Assembly (NCBI GenBank): GCA_964627045.1
Contig: CAZVIK010000163.1
Coordinates: 1 to 9,535 of the forward strand
From: CAZVIK01 sp964627045
GTDB lineage: Bacteria > Acidobacteriota > Terriglobia > Bryobacterales > Bryobacteraceae
Direction of reading: 5' to 3'
DNA length: 9,535 bases
Made by a program: the position numbers and the translations under genes. Below are positions 1-6,262 of this stretch, piece after piece; positions within the stretch are counted from its first letter, which is position 1, and every line of letters starts with the position of its first letter. A model generated the notes under the pieces. That model did not search any database. It saw only the letters and a list, made by a program, of their open reading frames with translations, and was not told where the DNA came from.

Positions 1-2
1 GT

Positions 3-452
3 TCGCAGAAGATCGGCACGGACACGGCGCTGGCCTTCAGCTACACCTACAACAAGGCCAGCGGGCTGGAGACCGAGACGTATCCCTCGGGGCGGCAGGT
101 GAAGACGTGCTACGACCAGGCCGGACGGCCGAAGTCGGTGCAGAACGTCTCGACGGCGGCCTACTACGCCAACGGCATCACGTACGCGCCGCACGGAGGG
201 ATGACCTCTGTGCCGCTGGGCAACGGGATGACGGAGACGTGGAGCTACCTGCGGATGCAGCCGACCTCGGTGGAGGCGGTGCTGTCGGGGAGTTCCAAGT
301 GGAAGCTGGAGAACTTCTACTGTCCGAGTCAAGGGGGAAGTTGCGCGAGCAATAATGGGAACGTGATCTCGCAGAGATTGACGGCGCCGAAGACGGCGGG
401 CGGGACGCTGGCGTATGGCCCGAAAACTCGAACGGGCTATTTCCGCGAGTGA
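3..452 (+). pseudogene. RHS/YD-repeat protein, truncated internal fragment
   Basis: The frame is open from the window's left edge and reads as RHS/YD repeats: short motifs such as YNKASGLETETYPSGR, YDQAGRPKSV and NGMTETWSYL are the tyrosine/glycine-rich units of large surface or secreted RHS proteins, which form a beta-shell around a C-terminal toxin or variable tip. Only about 150 residues are present. RHS-like sequence runs to roughly base 414 (after TAGGTLA), where a normal RHS protein would continue with another YGYD-type repeat; instead the frame enters unrelated sequence and stops at 452. The simplest reading is that the gene lost its 3' part when the neighbouring transposase segment arrived. 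Its start lies outside the window, so whether the remaining N-terminal part is still made cannot be judged. The family call is firm; the exact breakpoint is inferred. Confidence 0.8.
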
Positions 453-621
453 TTATGGCAGCAGCTTTGTGTGCTCGGCACGGGTTCGGGCGTCTGTCGG
501 GTCGGGTGAACCGGCGTTGAGGGTTAGACGCACTCTCCCGGAGCCAGGCCAAGGGGCGTTTCGGCGCACCTCGCCCGTTGATGCCGGACTCGATGATCCT
601 ACCCAACTCGGTTCTCTCGCC
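453..621. other. Non-coding stretch between RHS remnant and transposase stop
   Basis: These 169 bases contain no frame with recognisable protein similarity. They include cggg-rich repeats around 480-512 but no hairpin followed by a T run on either strand. They are probably the 3' non-coding end of the transposable segment. Confidence 0.4.
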
Positions 622-1701
622 TCAGGCAGCCGCTCGGAAGTAGTAGTTCAACATGCCTCCGAGCCGTTGGCGGCGGCGGATCGGACCGGGATTCCAAAAG
701 TGCTCGCTGTTCGGACAGATGATCCGATTCCTAATGCCCTGATGGTTCCTTTCGCGGTGATAGTGCGCCACGAACTCGTGAACCGCCTTGCGCAACGAGC
801 GTTCCCCAAAGAAGATCATCCTGTCCAGACAAGATTCCTTGATGCTCCGGACGAACCTCTCGGCGTGCGCGTTCAGATTCGGCGATCGCGGCGGCAGCTT
901 CACCGACTTCACTCCGGATTCCGCCAGCAGTTCCAAGAACTCGCCCGTGAACAGAGGATCGCGATCGTGGATCAAGTAACGCTTGCCGGCGAGAATCCCC
1001 GACTCCGCATCGGTGAGGTTTCTACCAATCTGACTCATCCATAGGCCGTCCGGACGTGGAGCAATCCCGGCAATCTGCACTCTGCGGCTGGACAACTCGA
1101 TGAAGAACAACACAAAGAACCGCTGCAGGCCGCGCCGGGTCCACACTTCGACCGTAAAGAAGTCCGCCGCGGCGATCAGTTCCCAGTGGCGCCTGAGGAA
1201 CTCTTTCCATGTGGTCTTCCGGTTTCGTTCGGGAGCCGGCTCAAGGCCGTGACGCTGCAGGATATCGGCGATCGTGCTGCGCGTGATCTCGTGGCCGAGG
1301 TTCGATAGAGCTCCCTGGATGCGACGATAGCCCCAATCGCGATTCTCCTCAGCCAACCGAACGATCAACGCCTCCATTTCGCAGGCCTTGCGAGGTCTTC
1401 CTGCTCGGCGGTTAGCGCTGCCATCGTATTTCTGGGCGATCAGTTTCCGGTGCCATGCCAGCAAGGTATCCGGCGTAACGATGGTAGCTACCTCAGCCAG
1501 GACCTTTCTCCCCAGCACTTTCGCTTTGGCAGCCAACCGGCGGCGCTGGTCATCGGTCAGACTCAAGCGCCGATCCCCGAGTTGTTCCCGAAGGACGCGG
1601 TTCTCCTCGCACAGGTAGTCGATGGCCTGAAGATGACGCTGGTTCATCCAGCCCGCAAGGGAAATCAACAGGAATCGACAGGGGTCAAGAAGCTTTGCCA
1701 T
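622..1701 (-). CDS. DDE transposase with integrase core (rve) domain, IS3/IS481-like
   Basis: A 359-residue protein. Residues 40-170 hold helix-turn-helix material: VTPDTLLAWHRKL at about 75-87, the basic stretch ANRRAGRPRK at 96-105, and the WGYRRIQGALSNLG module typical of IS3 OrfB and IS481 relatives at 123-136. The catalytic core runs from about 173 to 330, with first Asp at 180 (AADFFTVEVWT), second Asp at 246 (LIHDRDPLF) and Glu at 281 (NAHAERFVRSIK), giving D-x34-E spacing. All three acidic residues and the full length are present, so it may be active. It cuts and joins DNA ends during transposition. No clear Shine-Dalgarno precedes the ATG at 1701; Met19 (GWMNQRHL) is an alternative start. 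It is read toward the truncated RHS gene and sits just after the AbiE operon. Confidence 0.9.
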   Translation of the reverse strand: MAKLLDPCRFLLISLAGWMNQRHLQAIDYLCEENRVLREQLGDRRLSLTDDQRRRLAAKAKVLGRKVLAEVATIVTPDTLLAWHRKLIAQKYDGSANRRAGRPRKACEMEALIVRLAEENRDWGYRRIQGALSNLGHEITRSTIADILQRHGLEPAPERNRKTTWKEFLRRHWELIAAADFFTVEVWTRRGLQRFFVLFFIELSSRRVQIAGIAPRPDGLWMSQIGRNLTDAESGILAGKRYLIHDRDPLFTGEFLELLAESGVKSVKLPPRSPNLNAHAERFVRSIKESCLDRMIFFGERSLRKAVHEFVAHYHRERNHQGIRNRIICPNSEHFWNPGPIRRRQRLGGMLNYYFRAAA

Positions 1702-1742
1702 CGGATGGATTCATTATCTGCTGGCGGAGGCCGGGATCTTCG

Positions 1743-2675
1743 TCAAATCGTTGCGGATCCGATCTCCGGGACACAGGCCCATGGTCCGCCCGGCCGCCAG
1801 TTGAGATCAAAAGGCCGGCCCACAGCGGCGGCTGCTAACGGTTCTGACGCAAAGCGACGCACCTGCTCCACGATCTCAGCCAACTCCCAACCCGAATCGA
1901 GTCTGCTGCGGCGAACAAAGGCACGCCACTGCACCGCCCGTGCCGGATCTGAGCTGAAGGCATCGGTAAGTCCAACAGGGTCTGCTTCCACCTCGGTGGC
2001 ACGGTGTCGGAACGTCCAACGAATGGCTTCGACCAGAAGGGCACCTTCAAACGGATACAGCCGCGCCAGCAACGCCAGGTCGTAGTAGTCTTTGAGGCGG
2101 CTGTTAAGCATGCCGAGCACGGTGAGCGCTTCCAACTTCTCAGCCACCACCGTCTCCCTCGGATAGGCCCGCAGCACCGGTGGCGGGAATTCGAGCATGG
2201 CCGGGTACTCGACTTCGATTTGCTTTTGCACGATCACGTCGCCGAAGCCAACGTCGATCTGCATCGCGATGCGGGCTTTCGCGAGCATCGCATGGAATCG
2301 GACTCGCACTCCTTCGTACTCCGCGTCTTCTTTGATGCGTTGGACCTCGATCGACGCTGGATCGAACTCCACCCCGTCTGGTTCGGTGTTCAATCGGCAG
2401 AGTTCGGCGACGACAGCCCGGATGTGCTCCAACTCGTTGCTGGTTCTGCCGGCCAGGTCGATATCGATCGTCGGCCGAGTGACCGGAGCCTTCCAAGCCG
2501 TCAAAAGGAGGGCGCCCTTCAGAACGAACCTGTCGGCAAACGGAGAACTTGCCAGCCGATAGAGGAAGCGCTCCATGGCGAAGTACTGCAGCAGTTCTTG
2601 AAAGGGTCGGCCTTCTGCGCGGGCACGGTTCAGTAGCCGCTGACGCACGGACGCTCCGGTGTCGCGGCCACTCAC
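1743..2675 (-). CDS. abiEii: AbiEii/AbiGii-family nucleotidyltransferase toxin
   Basis: A 310-residue member of the AbiEii toxin family (PF08843), which is built on a DNA-polymerase-beta-like nucleotidyltransferase fold. Studied relatives (the MenT toxins) transfer nucleotides to tRNA 3' ends and block translation; the original AbiE systems abort phage infection. Visible motifs: motif I FVLKGALLL (50-58), the metal-binding TIDIDLAGR with Asp71 and Asp73, a third acidic site QIDVGFGD (Asp141), and motif IV VAEKLEAL (Lys180) followed by RLKDYYDLALL (Lys195, Asp196, Asp199). All expected catalytic residues are there, so the toxin looks intact. It starts with GTG inside the antitoxin stop (GTGA overlap), a sign of translational coupling. 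The family commonly ends near a W-P-GGPW motif; here WRPGGPW ends at base 1779 and eleven further residues follow, possibly read-through into sequence changed by the adjacent mobile segment. Confidence 0.92.
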   Translation of the reverse strand: MSGRDTGASVRQRLLNRARAEGRPFQELLQYFAMERFLYRLASSPFADRFVLKGALLLTAWKAPVTRPTIDIDLAGRTSNELEHIRAVVAELCRLNTEPDGVEFDPASIEVQRIKEDAEYEGVRVRFHAMLAKARIAMQIDVGFGDVIVQKQIEVEYPAMLEFPPPVLRAYPRETVVAEKLEALTVLGMLNSRLKDYYDLALLARLYPFEGALLVEAIRWTFRHRATEVEADPVGLTDAFSSDPARAVQWRAFVRRSRLDSGWELAEIVEQVRRFASEPLAAAAVGRPFDLNWRPGGPWACVPEIGSATI

Positions 2676-3286
2676 AGCACCGCCTCCAGGTAGGGCCGCA
2701 TCACCTTCTCGACCCGGTCCACTTCCGCAAACTTGGCGATCAGTTTCAGGTCAGGCTTTCTCGTTCGATCGCGGTATGTTCGGAGCGCCTGGACGGCCAC
2801 ATCGGGGCCGATCTTGTTTCTGTATTTGAAGCAGTCTGCGACTGATTTCTCCGGAGAGTAGATCCTCACGCCTACCCCGTCAATCGAGGCGGATTGGACA
2901 CCGGCGCTGAAGGATGGCTCCGAGTACCAGAATACGCGGAGCGGGATGCCACCGAGCTTCGGAACCTGTGCGTGGCCGGGAAGCGCAACATCCACCGTGT
3001 GCGGAACCTGTGTCGTGAGTCCATGATGCGCGAGTGCTGAGATCAGGCAGATCACGGCTCGCGGGATTCGGAGGGCAACGGCCACTAGGTCGGGGTTCGT
3101 GAGCACGGGCTTTTCGGACAGCCGGTAGATGCCGCGGGAAACCTGTTCAATCTCTCCGCTGTCTCTGAGAGCATAAAGCTTCCGAGGGTGGACCCCCAGC
3201 CGGATGGCTTCACTAGTTCGCAGCATTCCCTGATGATGGGCGAACACCTGGCGGGCCTTGGCAAGACCGGCTTCGCTGATCGGCAC
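2672..3286 (-). CDS. abiEi: AbiEi-family antitoxin / transcriptional regulator
   Basis: A 204-residue antitoxin partner of the downstream nucleotidyltransferase. It opens with a winged helix-turn-helix (AbiEi_4-like, about residues 1-60) containing GMLRTSEAIRLGVHPRKLYAL and IEQVSRGIYRL, followed by the AbiEi body with VICLISALAHHGL, VALPGHAQVPKL, RIYSPEKSVADCFKYRNKIG and the C-terminal RVEKVMRPYLEAVL. AbiEi proteins neutralise AbiEii and repress their own operon. I place the start at GTG 3286 (VPISEAGLAKARQ), because GAGGT lies 7 bases upstream and homologues I know begin at this point. A longer frame starts at TTG 3340, but its first 18 codons overlap a perfect TATAAT box and have no good ribosome site. 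The last four bases overlap the toxin start. Confidence 0.88.
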   Translation of the reverse strand: MPISEAGLAKARQVFAHHQGMLRTSEAIRLGVHPRKLYALRDSGEIEQVSRGIYRLSEKPVLTNPDLVAVALRIPRAVICLISALAHHGLTTQVPHTVDVALPGHAQVPKLGGIPLRVFWYSEPSFSAGVQSASIDGVGVRIYSPEKSVADCFKYRNKIGPDVAVQALRTYRDRTRKPDLKLIAKFAEVDRVEKVMRPYLEAVL

Positions 3287-3293
3287 TGGATAG

Positions 3294-3298
3294 ACCTC
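3294..3298 (-). promoter_or_regulatory. Ribosome binding site deciding the AbiEi start
   Basis: GAGGT on the minus strand lies 7 bases before GTG 3286. It favours this start over the upstream TTG at 3340. Confidence 0.55.
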
Positions 3299-3304
3299 AC
3301 GGAT

Positions 3305-3310
3305 ATTATA
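3305..3310 (-). promoter_or_regulatory. -10 box for the abiEi-abiEii operon
   Basis: A perfect TATAAT on the minus strand, centred 21 bases before GTG 3286. Transcription would start near 3298, giving a very short leader. No good -35 box exists at 16-18 bases (best candidates GATAAA and TGGATA); TTGGCA at 3340-3335 resembles a -35 but is 24 bases away. The promoter is therefore plausible but not complete, and such promoters in this family are usually bound by the antitoxin itself. Confidence 0.4.
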
Positions 3311-3340
3311 CGTGTTTTCCGAGGTTTTTATCCATGCCAA

Positions 3341-3835
3341 AAAGCTGTGAGCGATGTCCGCCGCGAATCGCGAGCAATGCCTACTGAAAGAGCGAGAACG
3401 TAGAGGTTTTGCCGGGCGTTGGTAACGGTTCGACGTGGCTCGTAGCCGCTAGAAAAGGCAGGACTTCCGATTCTCCAATTTCTTTACGTAACAAGGTTCC
3501 TCTCGGGGAGCCAATCTTTTTCTGCGCAACTTCCCCCGCCCATTCGTTAACGCGCCTTTCTGTCCGTAACCCCGCAACTGGGCGTGTTTTCGGCACTTCC
3601 GCGTCTCTCCGTTTCGAACCAATTCCCGCCTGAACGGCCAGCCGTGCGCCCCGACGGCGTTTGCCGGAGGCCGTTTCTCCCCGTCTCTGGCCCAGAACCA
3701 AGAATTGGTTAACAGCGCGGCGCGGGTTGTCCAACCTCAGGCCGGATGAGCCGAAACCATAAGTCTGTTCCGGCGAACCAAGGCCAGTGCCCCGACAGCC
3801 GGCGATCTCCGACCCCAGGTGGTATCGAACAAACG
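3341..3835 (-). other. 495-bp interval between DUF3644 and AbiEi; possible structured RNA, control region or remnant
   Basis: This interval has no recognised gene. Its composition differs from its neighbours, with AT-richer patches around 3470-3520. On the plus strand GAACCAA occurs at 3616, 3695 and 3775, i.e. at 79- and 80-base spacing. The middle copy is part of a perfect dyad AACCAA-gaa-TTGGTT (3696-3710), and a related palindrome AACCAGCTGGTT (3847-3858) lies in the end of the DUF3644 gene. GTTAAC occurs at two places here (near 3547 and 3709). A minus-strand frame of 152 codons runs 3839-3381; its TTG start overlaps the DUF3644 stop (TTGA). It uses many AGA, GGA and TTA codons unlike the neighbours and resembles no protein I can name, so I do not call it a gene. 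No intrinsic terminator was seen. Confidence 0.35.
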
Positions 3836-4873
3836 TCAAGCCGGCAAACCAGCTGGTTCCGGCGCACCGACTTGAGTGCTGGGCTTCAAAGCCGGCACCA
3901 CTGGCCTGTAGAGTCCTTCGTTCTCCCGGCAGTGCTTCCGCACTTCCTCAACCCAAGGCTGGTACCAGAACCAACTGCCCTCGACCTCCACCCCGAACTG
4001 TTTTTTCGGGTTCCTCGCGTCCTTCGCCTTCCAAAGATCGGTGTGACGCTGCATGTTGAACTTTGTGAACCCTTCCGCCTTCATCAGCTTCACGATGGTC
4101 CCAGGAAGGTATTTGATTTTCTCGGTCTCGCGCAGGAACACCTTGTTCACCTCCGCGCCCGCCGCACTGTTCGCCGGGATGAATTGCACCACCTTATCTG
4201 CGGCGGACTTGCTGTTCGTCGTCTTGCGGACGAAGGCGACGCGGTAAGAGAACCGCGGATCATTGTATTCCTCCTGCGACAGGCCATTTTCGAACTGGAC
4301 AATATAGGACTGAATATTCTGCGGCAGATCCTGCTGCACCAGGAGTACCCTCGCCGATTCCTCCGCAATGGCCGAGAACTGGATGCTGAAGGCCTGCTCG
4401 GTGTCCAGAGAATACCTCGGATCGAAGAGCTTCTTGATGGCCGCGTTGAAGTTTAGTGCCGCCGCCTGGAACTTCGCGCTGAGATGGTCGTCGATGCGGC
4501 TCGTCATTTGATGCTCGATCTCATTGCGGATGCCAATCAGGAACTTCAGGTTCTTCTTGACCATCTCATCGAGGGGACAATCCTTGCAGTCGAGGCACTC
4601 CTCCAAGCTCCAATGCCAATAGGCACCGTGCTTGGTCCGAATAAAGCGCCGACGATGGTCACCCTCACGGAAGCGGTGGTATTCGATACCCTTCTTGCGG
4701 TAGTACGCGTGGAGGAGGTACGTCCAAGCAATGGTCGAGGTGACGATGAAGAGCTCCGATTTGAAGTCTATTTGCGGGGTGTTGAAGATCTGGACGGCGG
4801 TAAGCATGGCCTCACGCGCCTTCTTTACCAGCTCCGAGGCAACGGAGCCGAAGCGTCGCTTACGTCTGGGCAT
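3836..4873 (-). CDS. DUF3644-domain protein with HEPN-like R-x4-H motif
   Basis: A 345-residue protein matching the DUF3644 family (PF12358) from its start: RRFGSVASELVKKAREA, AVQIFNTPQIDFKSE (27-40), IAWTYLLHAYYRKKGIEY (48-65), RTKHGAYWHWSLEECL (79-93). Residues 113-122 read IGIRNEIEHQ; Arg116-x4-His121 is the motif that marks HEPN-fold ribonucleases, found in many toxins and phage-defence proteins. Just before it is a C-x2-C-x2-C group (93-99). The C-terminal third (about 250-325) carries a second conserved block with YLPGTIVKLMKAEGF, the motif NMQRHTDLWKAKDA and WFWYQPWVEEVRKHC, perhaps a nucleic-acid-binding part. No signal peptide or membrane segment is visible, so it should act in the cytoplasm. 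The function of the family is unknown to me; RNase activity is inferred from the motif. It lies 87 bp after mrr on the same strand. Confidence 0.82.
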   Translation of the reverse strand: MPRRKRRFGSVASELVKKAREAMLTAVQIFNTPQIDFKSELFIVTSTIAWTYLLHAYYRKKGIEYHRFREGDHRRRFIRTKHGAYWHWSLEECLDCKDCPLDEMVKKNLKFLIGIRNEIEHQMTSRIDDHLSAKFQAAALNFNAAIKKLFDPRYSLDTEQAFSIQFSAIAEESARVLLVQQDLPQNIQSYIVQFENGLSQEEYNDPRFSYRVAFVRKTTNSKSAADKVVQFIPANSAAGAEVNKVFLRETEKIKYLPGTIVKLMKAEGFTKFNMQRHTDLWKAKDARNPKKQFGVEVEGSWFWYQPWVEEVRKHCRENEGLYRPVVPALKPSTQVGAPEPAGLPA

Positions 4874-4960
4874 TTGGGTTCTGCAGCCTCATTCTACCTG
4901 CGATCATTGAACCGCATCGGATAATGATAATCCGGTCTCTTCGCTAGAGCGGAGTGGCCA
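4874..4960 (-). other. mrr-DUF3644 spacer with a small dyad
   Basis: This 87-base spacer contains CGGATAATGATAATCCG (4918-4934): arms CGGAT/ATCCG around the tandem GATAAT-GATAAT. It could be an operator. A TAGAAT that could act as a -10 box lies closer to the DUF3644 start but without a matching -35. GAGG sits 13 bases before the ATG, a poor ribosome site. No terminator is seen, so read-through from mrr is possible. Confidence 0.3.
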
Positions 4961-5812
4961 TCATATCTGGGCGAACCAGTCGGCCTCGACGGAGACCTCC
5001 TCGACCATCTTTGTGGTCACGCCCAACTTCAAGTCCTTGAGCAACTCGCAGAGTTGCTCCCCATCGATCAGATCGATCGCTGGCGCCCCGTCCCGCGTCG
5101 CCTCTTTTTGGGCGTCCGGGGTGTAGGAGCCAGTGGTGATGAACAGTCCCTTGTCCGTCCGGCCGACCATGGCGCCGCGGAAGTCCCGGATGTCCTTGGC
5201 GCGGACGTTGCCCTTCCACTTCTTGCACTGGAAGTAGACCTGAAACGAAAGCAGGGCGACTCGCAGGACGCCAACGCCGTCGATACCTCCATCGCCGCTT
5301 CGGCCAGTCACCTCTACCTTGAGGAAGCCCGACTCCCGGAGGATACGCTGGCAGAGCCGCTCGAATCCATCGGCAGACATTCCCTGCATCACCCCGATGA
5401 GTTCATCCTTCCAACCGACGCCAGCCTCCTGAACTTCCTCTGCTTCGGCGGTGCCGTCCCCGGAACGGCGCTTCACCTGGCTCATCTTTCGGACGGTCAC
5501 GACGACGCCTTTGATGTCCGATTCCTTCAGCCGCCTGCCTTTGGCCGTGAGCGCCCACACGCCGCGCGAGGTGTTCTCCAGCGCACCGTACTTTCCGAGA
5601 TAGCTCTGGGCCCACCTGAGGTTGTAGCCGACGCGGCTCTCGCGGCCGCTGGTATGGGCGACGCTCTGAAAATCCTCCGGGATTTTGGCGATCTCGATGA
5701 CCTTGTCCAGCAGTTCGTGGTGCGAGGCGGAACCGCCCATCTGCTTCAACGCGCAGATGGCGGGCCACATGAGCCGGTCGAAGCTCGGCACCTGAGTTTC
5801 GGAGGATGCCAT
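4961..5812 (-). CDS. mrr: Mrr-type restriction endonuclease
   Basis: A 283-residue Mrr homologue. Residues 8-95 form the Mrr_N winged-helix domain (FDRLMWPAICALKQMGG, then RVGYNLRWAQSYLGKYGALE and GVWALTAKGR). After a charged linker (about 108-135) comes the Mrr catalytic domain, a PD-(D/E)XK nuclease: Glu151 in GFERLCQRIL, Asp178 in GRSGDGGIDGVG, then Gln195 and Lys197 in VYFQCKKWKG. This D...QxK set is complete, so cleavage activity is expected. Mrr enzymes cut DNA carrying foreign methylation and need no partner methylase; none is present here. The ATG at 5812 is chosen because AGGA lies at a good distance (ACAGGAAAGATC before ATG); a TTG six codons upstream lacks this. It is the first of several minus-strand defence-type genes. 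Confidence 0.93.
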   Translation of the reverse strand: MASSETQVPSFDRLMWPAICALKQMGGSASHHELLDKVIEIAKIPEDFQSVAHTSGRESRVGYNLRWAQSYLGKYGALENTSRGVWALTAKGRRLKESDIKGVVVTVRKMSQVKRRSGDGTAEAEEVQEAGVGWKDELIGVMQGMSADGFERLCQRILRESGFLKVEVTGRSGDGGIDGVGVLRVALLSFQVYFQCKKWKGNVRAKDIRDFRGAMVGRTDKGLFITTGSYTPDAQKEATRDGAPAIDLIDGEQLCELLKDLKLGVTTKMVEEVSVEADWFAQI

Positions 5813-6262
5813 GATCTTTCCTGTTTTCAATCGGGAACGAAGCTTACATTCTATTCCCGTGCACTACTGGCAGTCCAAGCCGGACAAATCGCCTCGCGCG
5901 GCGTATATAGTTAACGGACACGGCGACACGCCGCGTTGATCCTATTCGCCAGACCGCTTTTCGATCACGGAGCGGAGGTCGTCGTGGGTCGTTGCTTTCG
6001 AGCCGCGCAGCTTGCCTTCGCATCTGCGCGGCCAAGGGGACCGCTCACGTACGAACGCTATGCCGTGCTCGATCAGGCAATCTGCGAAGTCGCCGCCATC
6101 CCCCGAGATGGACTCGTCCGGCGGCGTTCATCGAAGACCTCCTCACTGTACGGATCCTGTCGAACAACCCGGCGGGCAGCCGAAAACGCCACGGACTGCT
6201 GACGCCCGACTCAGAACCTGAGTGCACCATTGTCGACGCGCGATCCCGCAACGCGCCGAAGA
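5813..6262. other. 450-bp interval between ClC and mrr; no convincing gene
   Basis: No frame here resembles a protein I know. On the minus strand, 6131-5942 is an open stretch of about 60 codons with genome-like codon use (it includes FADCLIEHGIAFVRERSPWP and ends DDLRSVIEKRSGE) but it has no start codon. A strong ribosome site GAGGAGGT lies just upstream with an ATG (6137) in a different frame, so a short gene broken by a frameshift is possible. A perfect dyad ACTCAG-aac-CTGAGT lies at 6209-6223 with no T run, 40 bases past the ClC stop. A short hairpin CGGCG-aca-CGCCG lies near 5925. Confidence 0.3.
5848..5853 (-). promoter_or_regulatory. Possible -10 box for mrr
   Basis: TAGAAT on the minus strand, 35 bases before the mrr ATG. 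The best -35 candidate (TTGGAC) is 19 bases away and matches poorly. It is the only promoter-like element I see in front of the defence genes. Confidence 0.25.

Larger units (their letters stand above)
415..1742 (-). mobile_element. Insertion-sequence-like segment carrying a single rve transposase (ends not resolved)
   Basis: RHS homology stops near 414 and the AbiEii toxin frame stops at 1743; everything between is the transposase gene plus about 170 bp beyond its stop and about 40 bp before its start. The size (about 1.3 kb) suits a one-gene insertion sequence. I looked for matching terminal inverted repeats between 400-620 and 1702-1780 and found none convincing, and no target duplication, because the two flanks belong to different genes. 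The boundaries are therefore set by loss of flanking homology, not by recognised IS ends. Confidence 0.4.

Noticed and set aside
415..1044. A 209-codon plus-strand frame
   Set aside because: It is the antisense shadow of the transposase, whose minus-strand frame has all catalytic motifs.
400..1800. Terminal inverted repeats and target duplication of the transposase segment
   Set aside because: Comparing both ends by eye gave only short, scattered matches such as TCCGC, no better than chance in GC-rich DNA.
3740..3775. Hammerhead-like core on the plus strand (GGATGAG...CGAAAC within a GCCGGA/TCCGGC stem)
   Set aside because: The invariant U of CUGANGA is a G and there is no room for stem II between GATGA and GAAAC, so it cannot fold as a hammerhead.
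3381..3839. The 152-codon minus-strand frame as a firm coding gene
   Set aside because: TTG start without a clear ribosome site, atypical codons, low-complexity Arg/Gly-rich content and no recognisable domain; kept only as an open question.
3746..4456. A 236-codon plus-strand frame
   Set aside because: It runs antisense to the DUF3644 gene and shows no domain of its own.
5054..5914. A 286-codon plus-strand frame
   Set aside because: It mirrors mrr on the opposite strand; the minus frame has the complete Mrr nuclease motifs.
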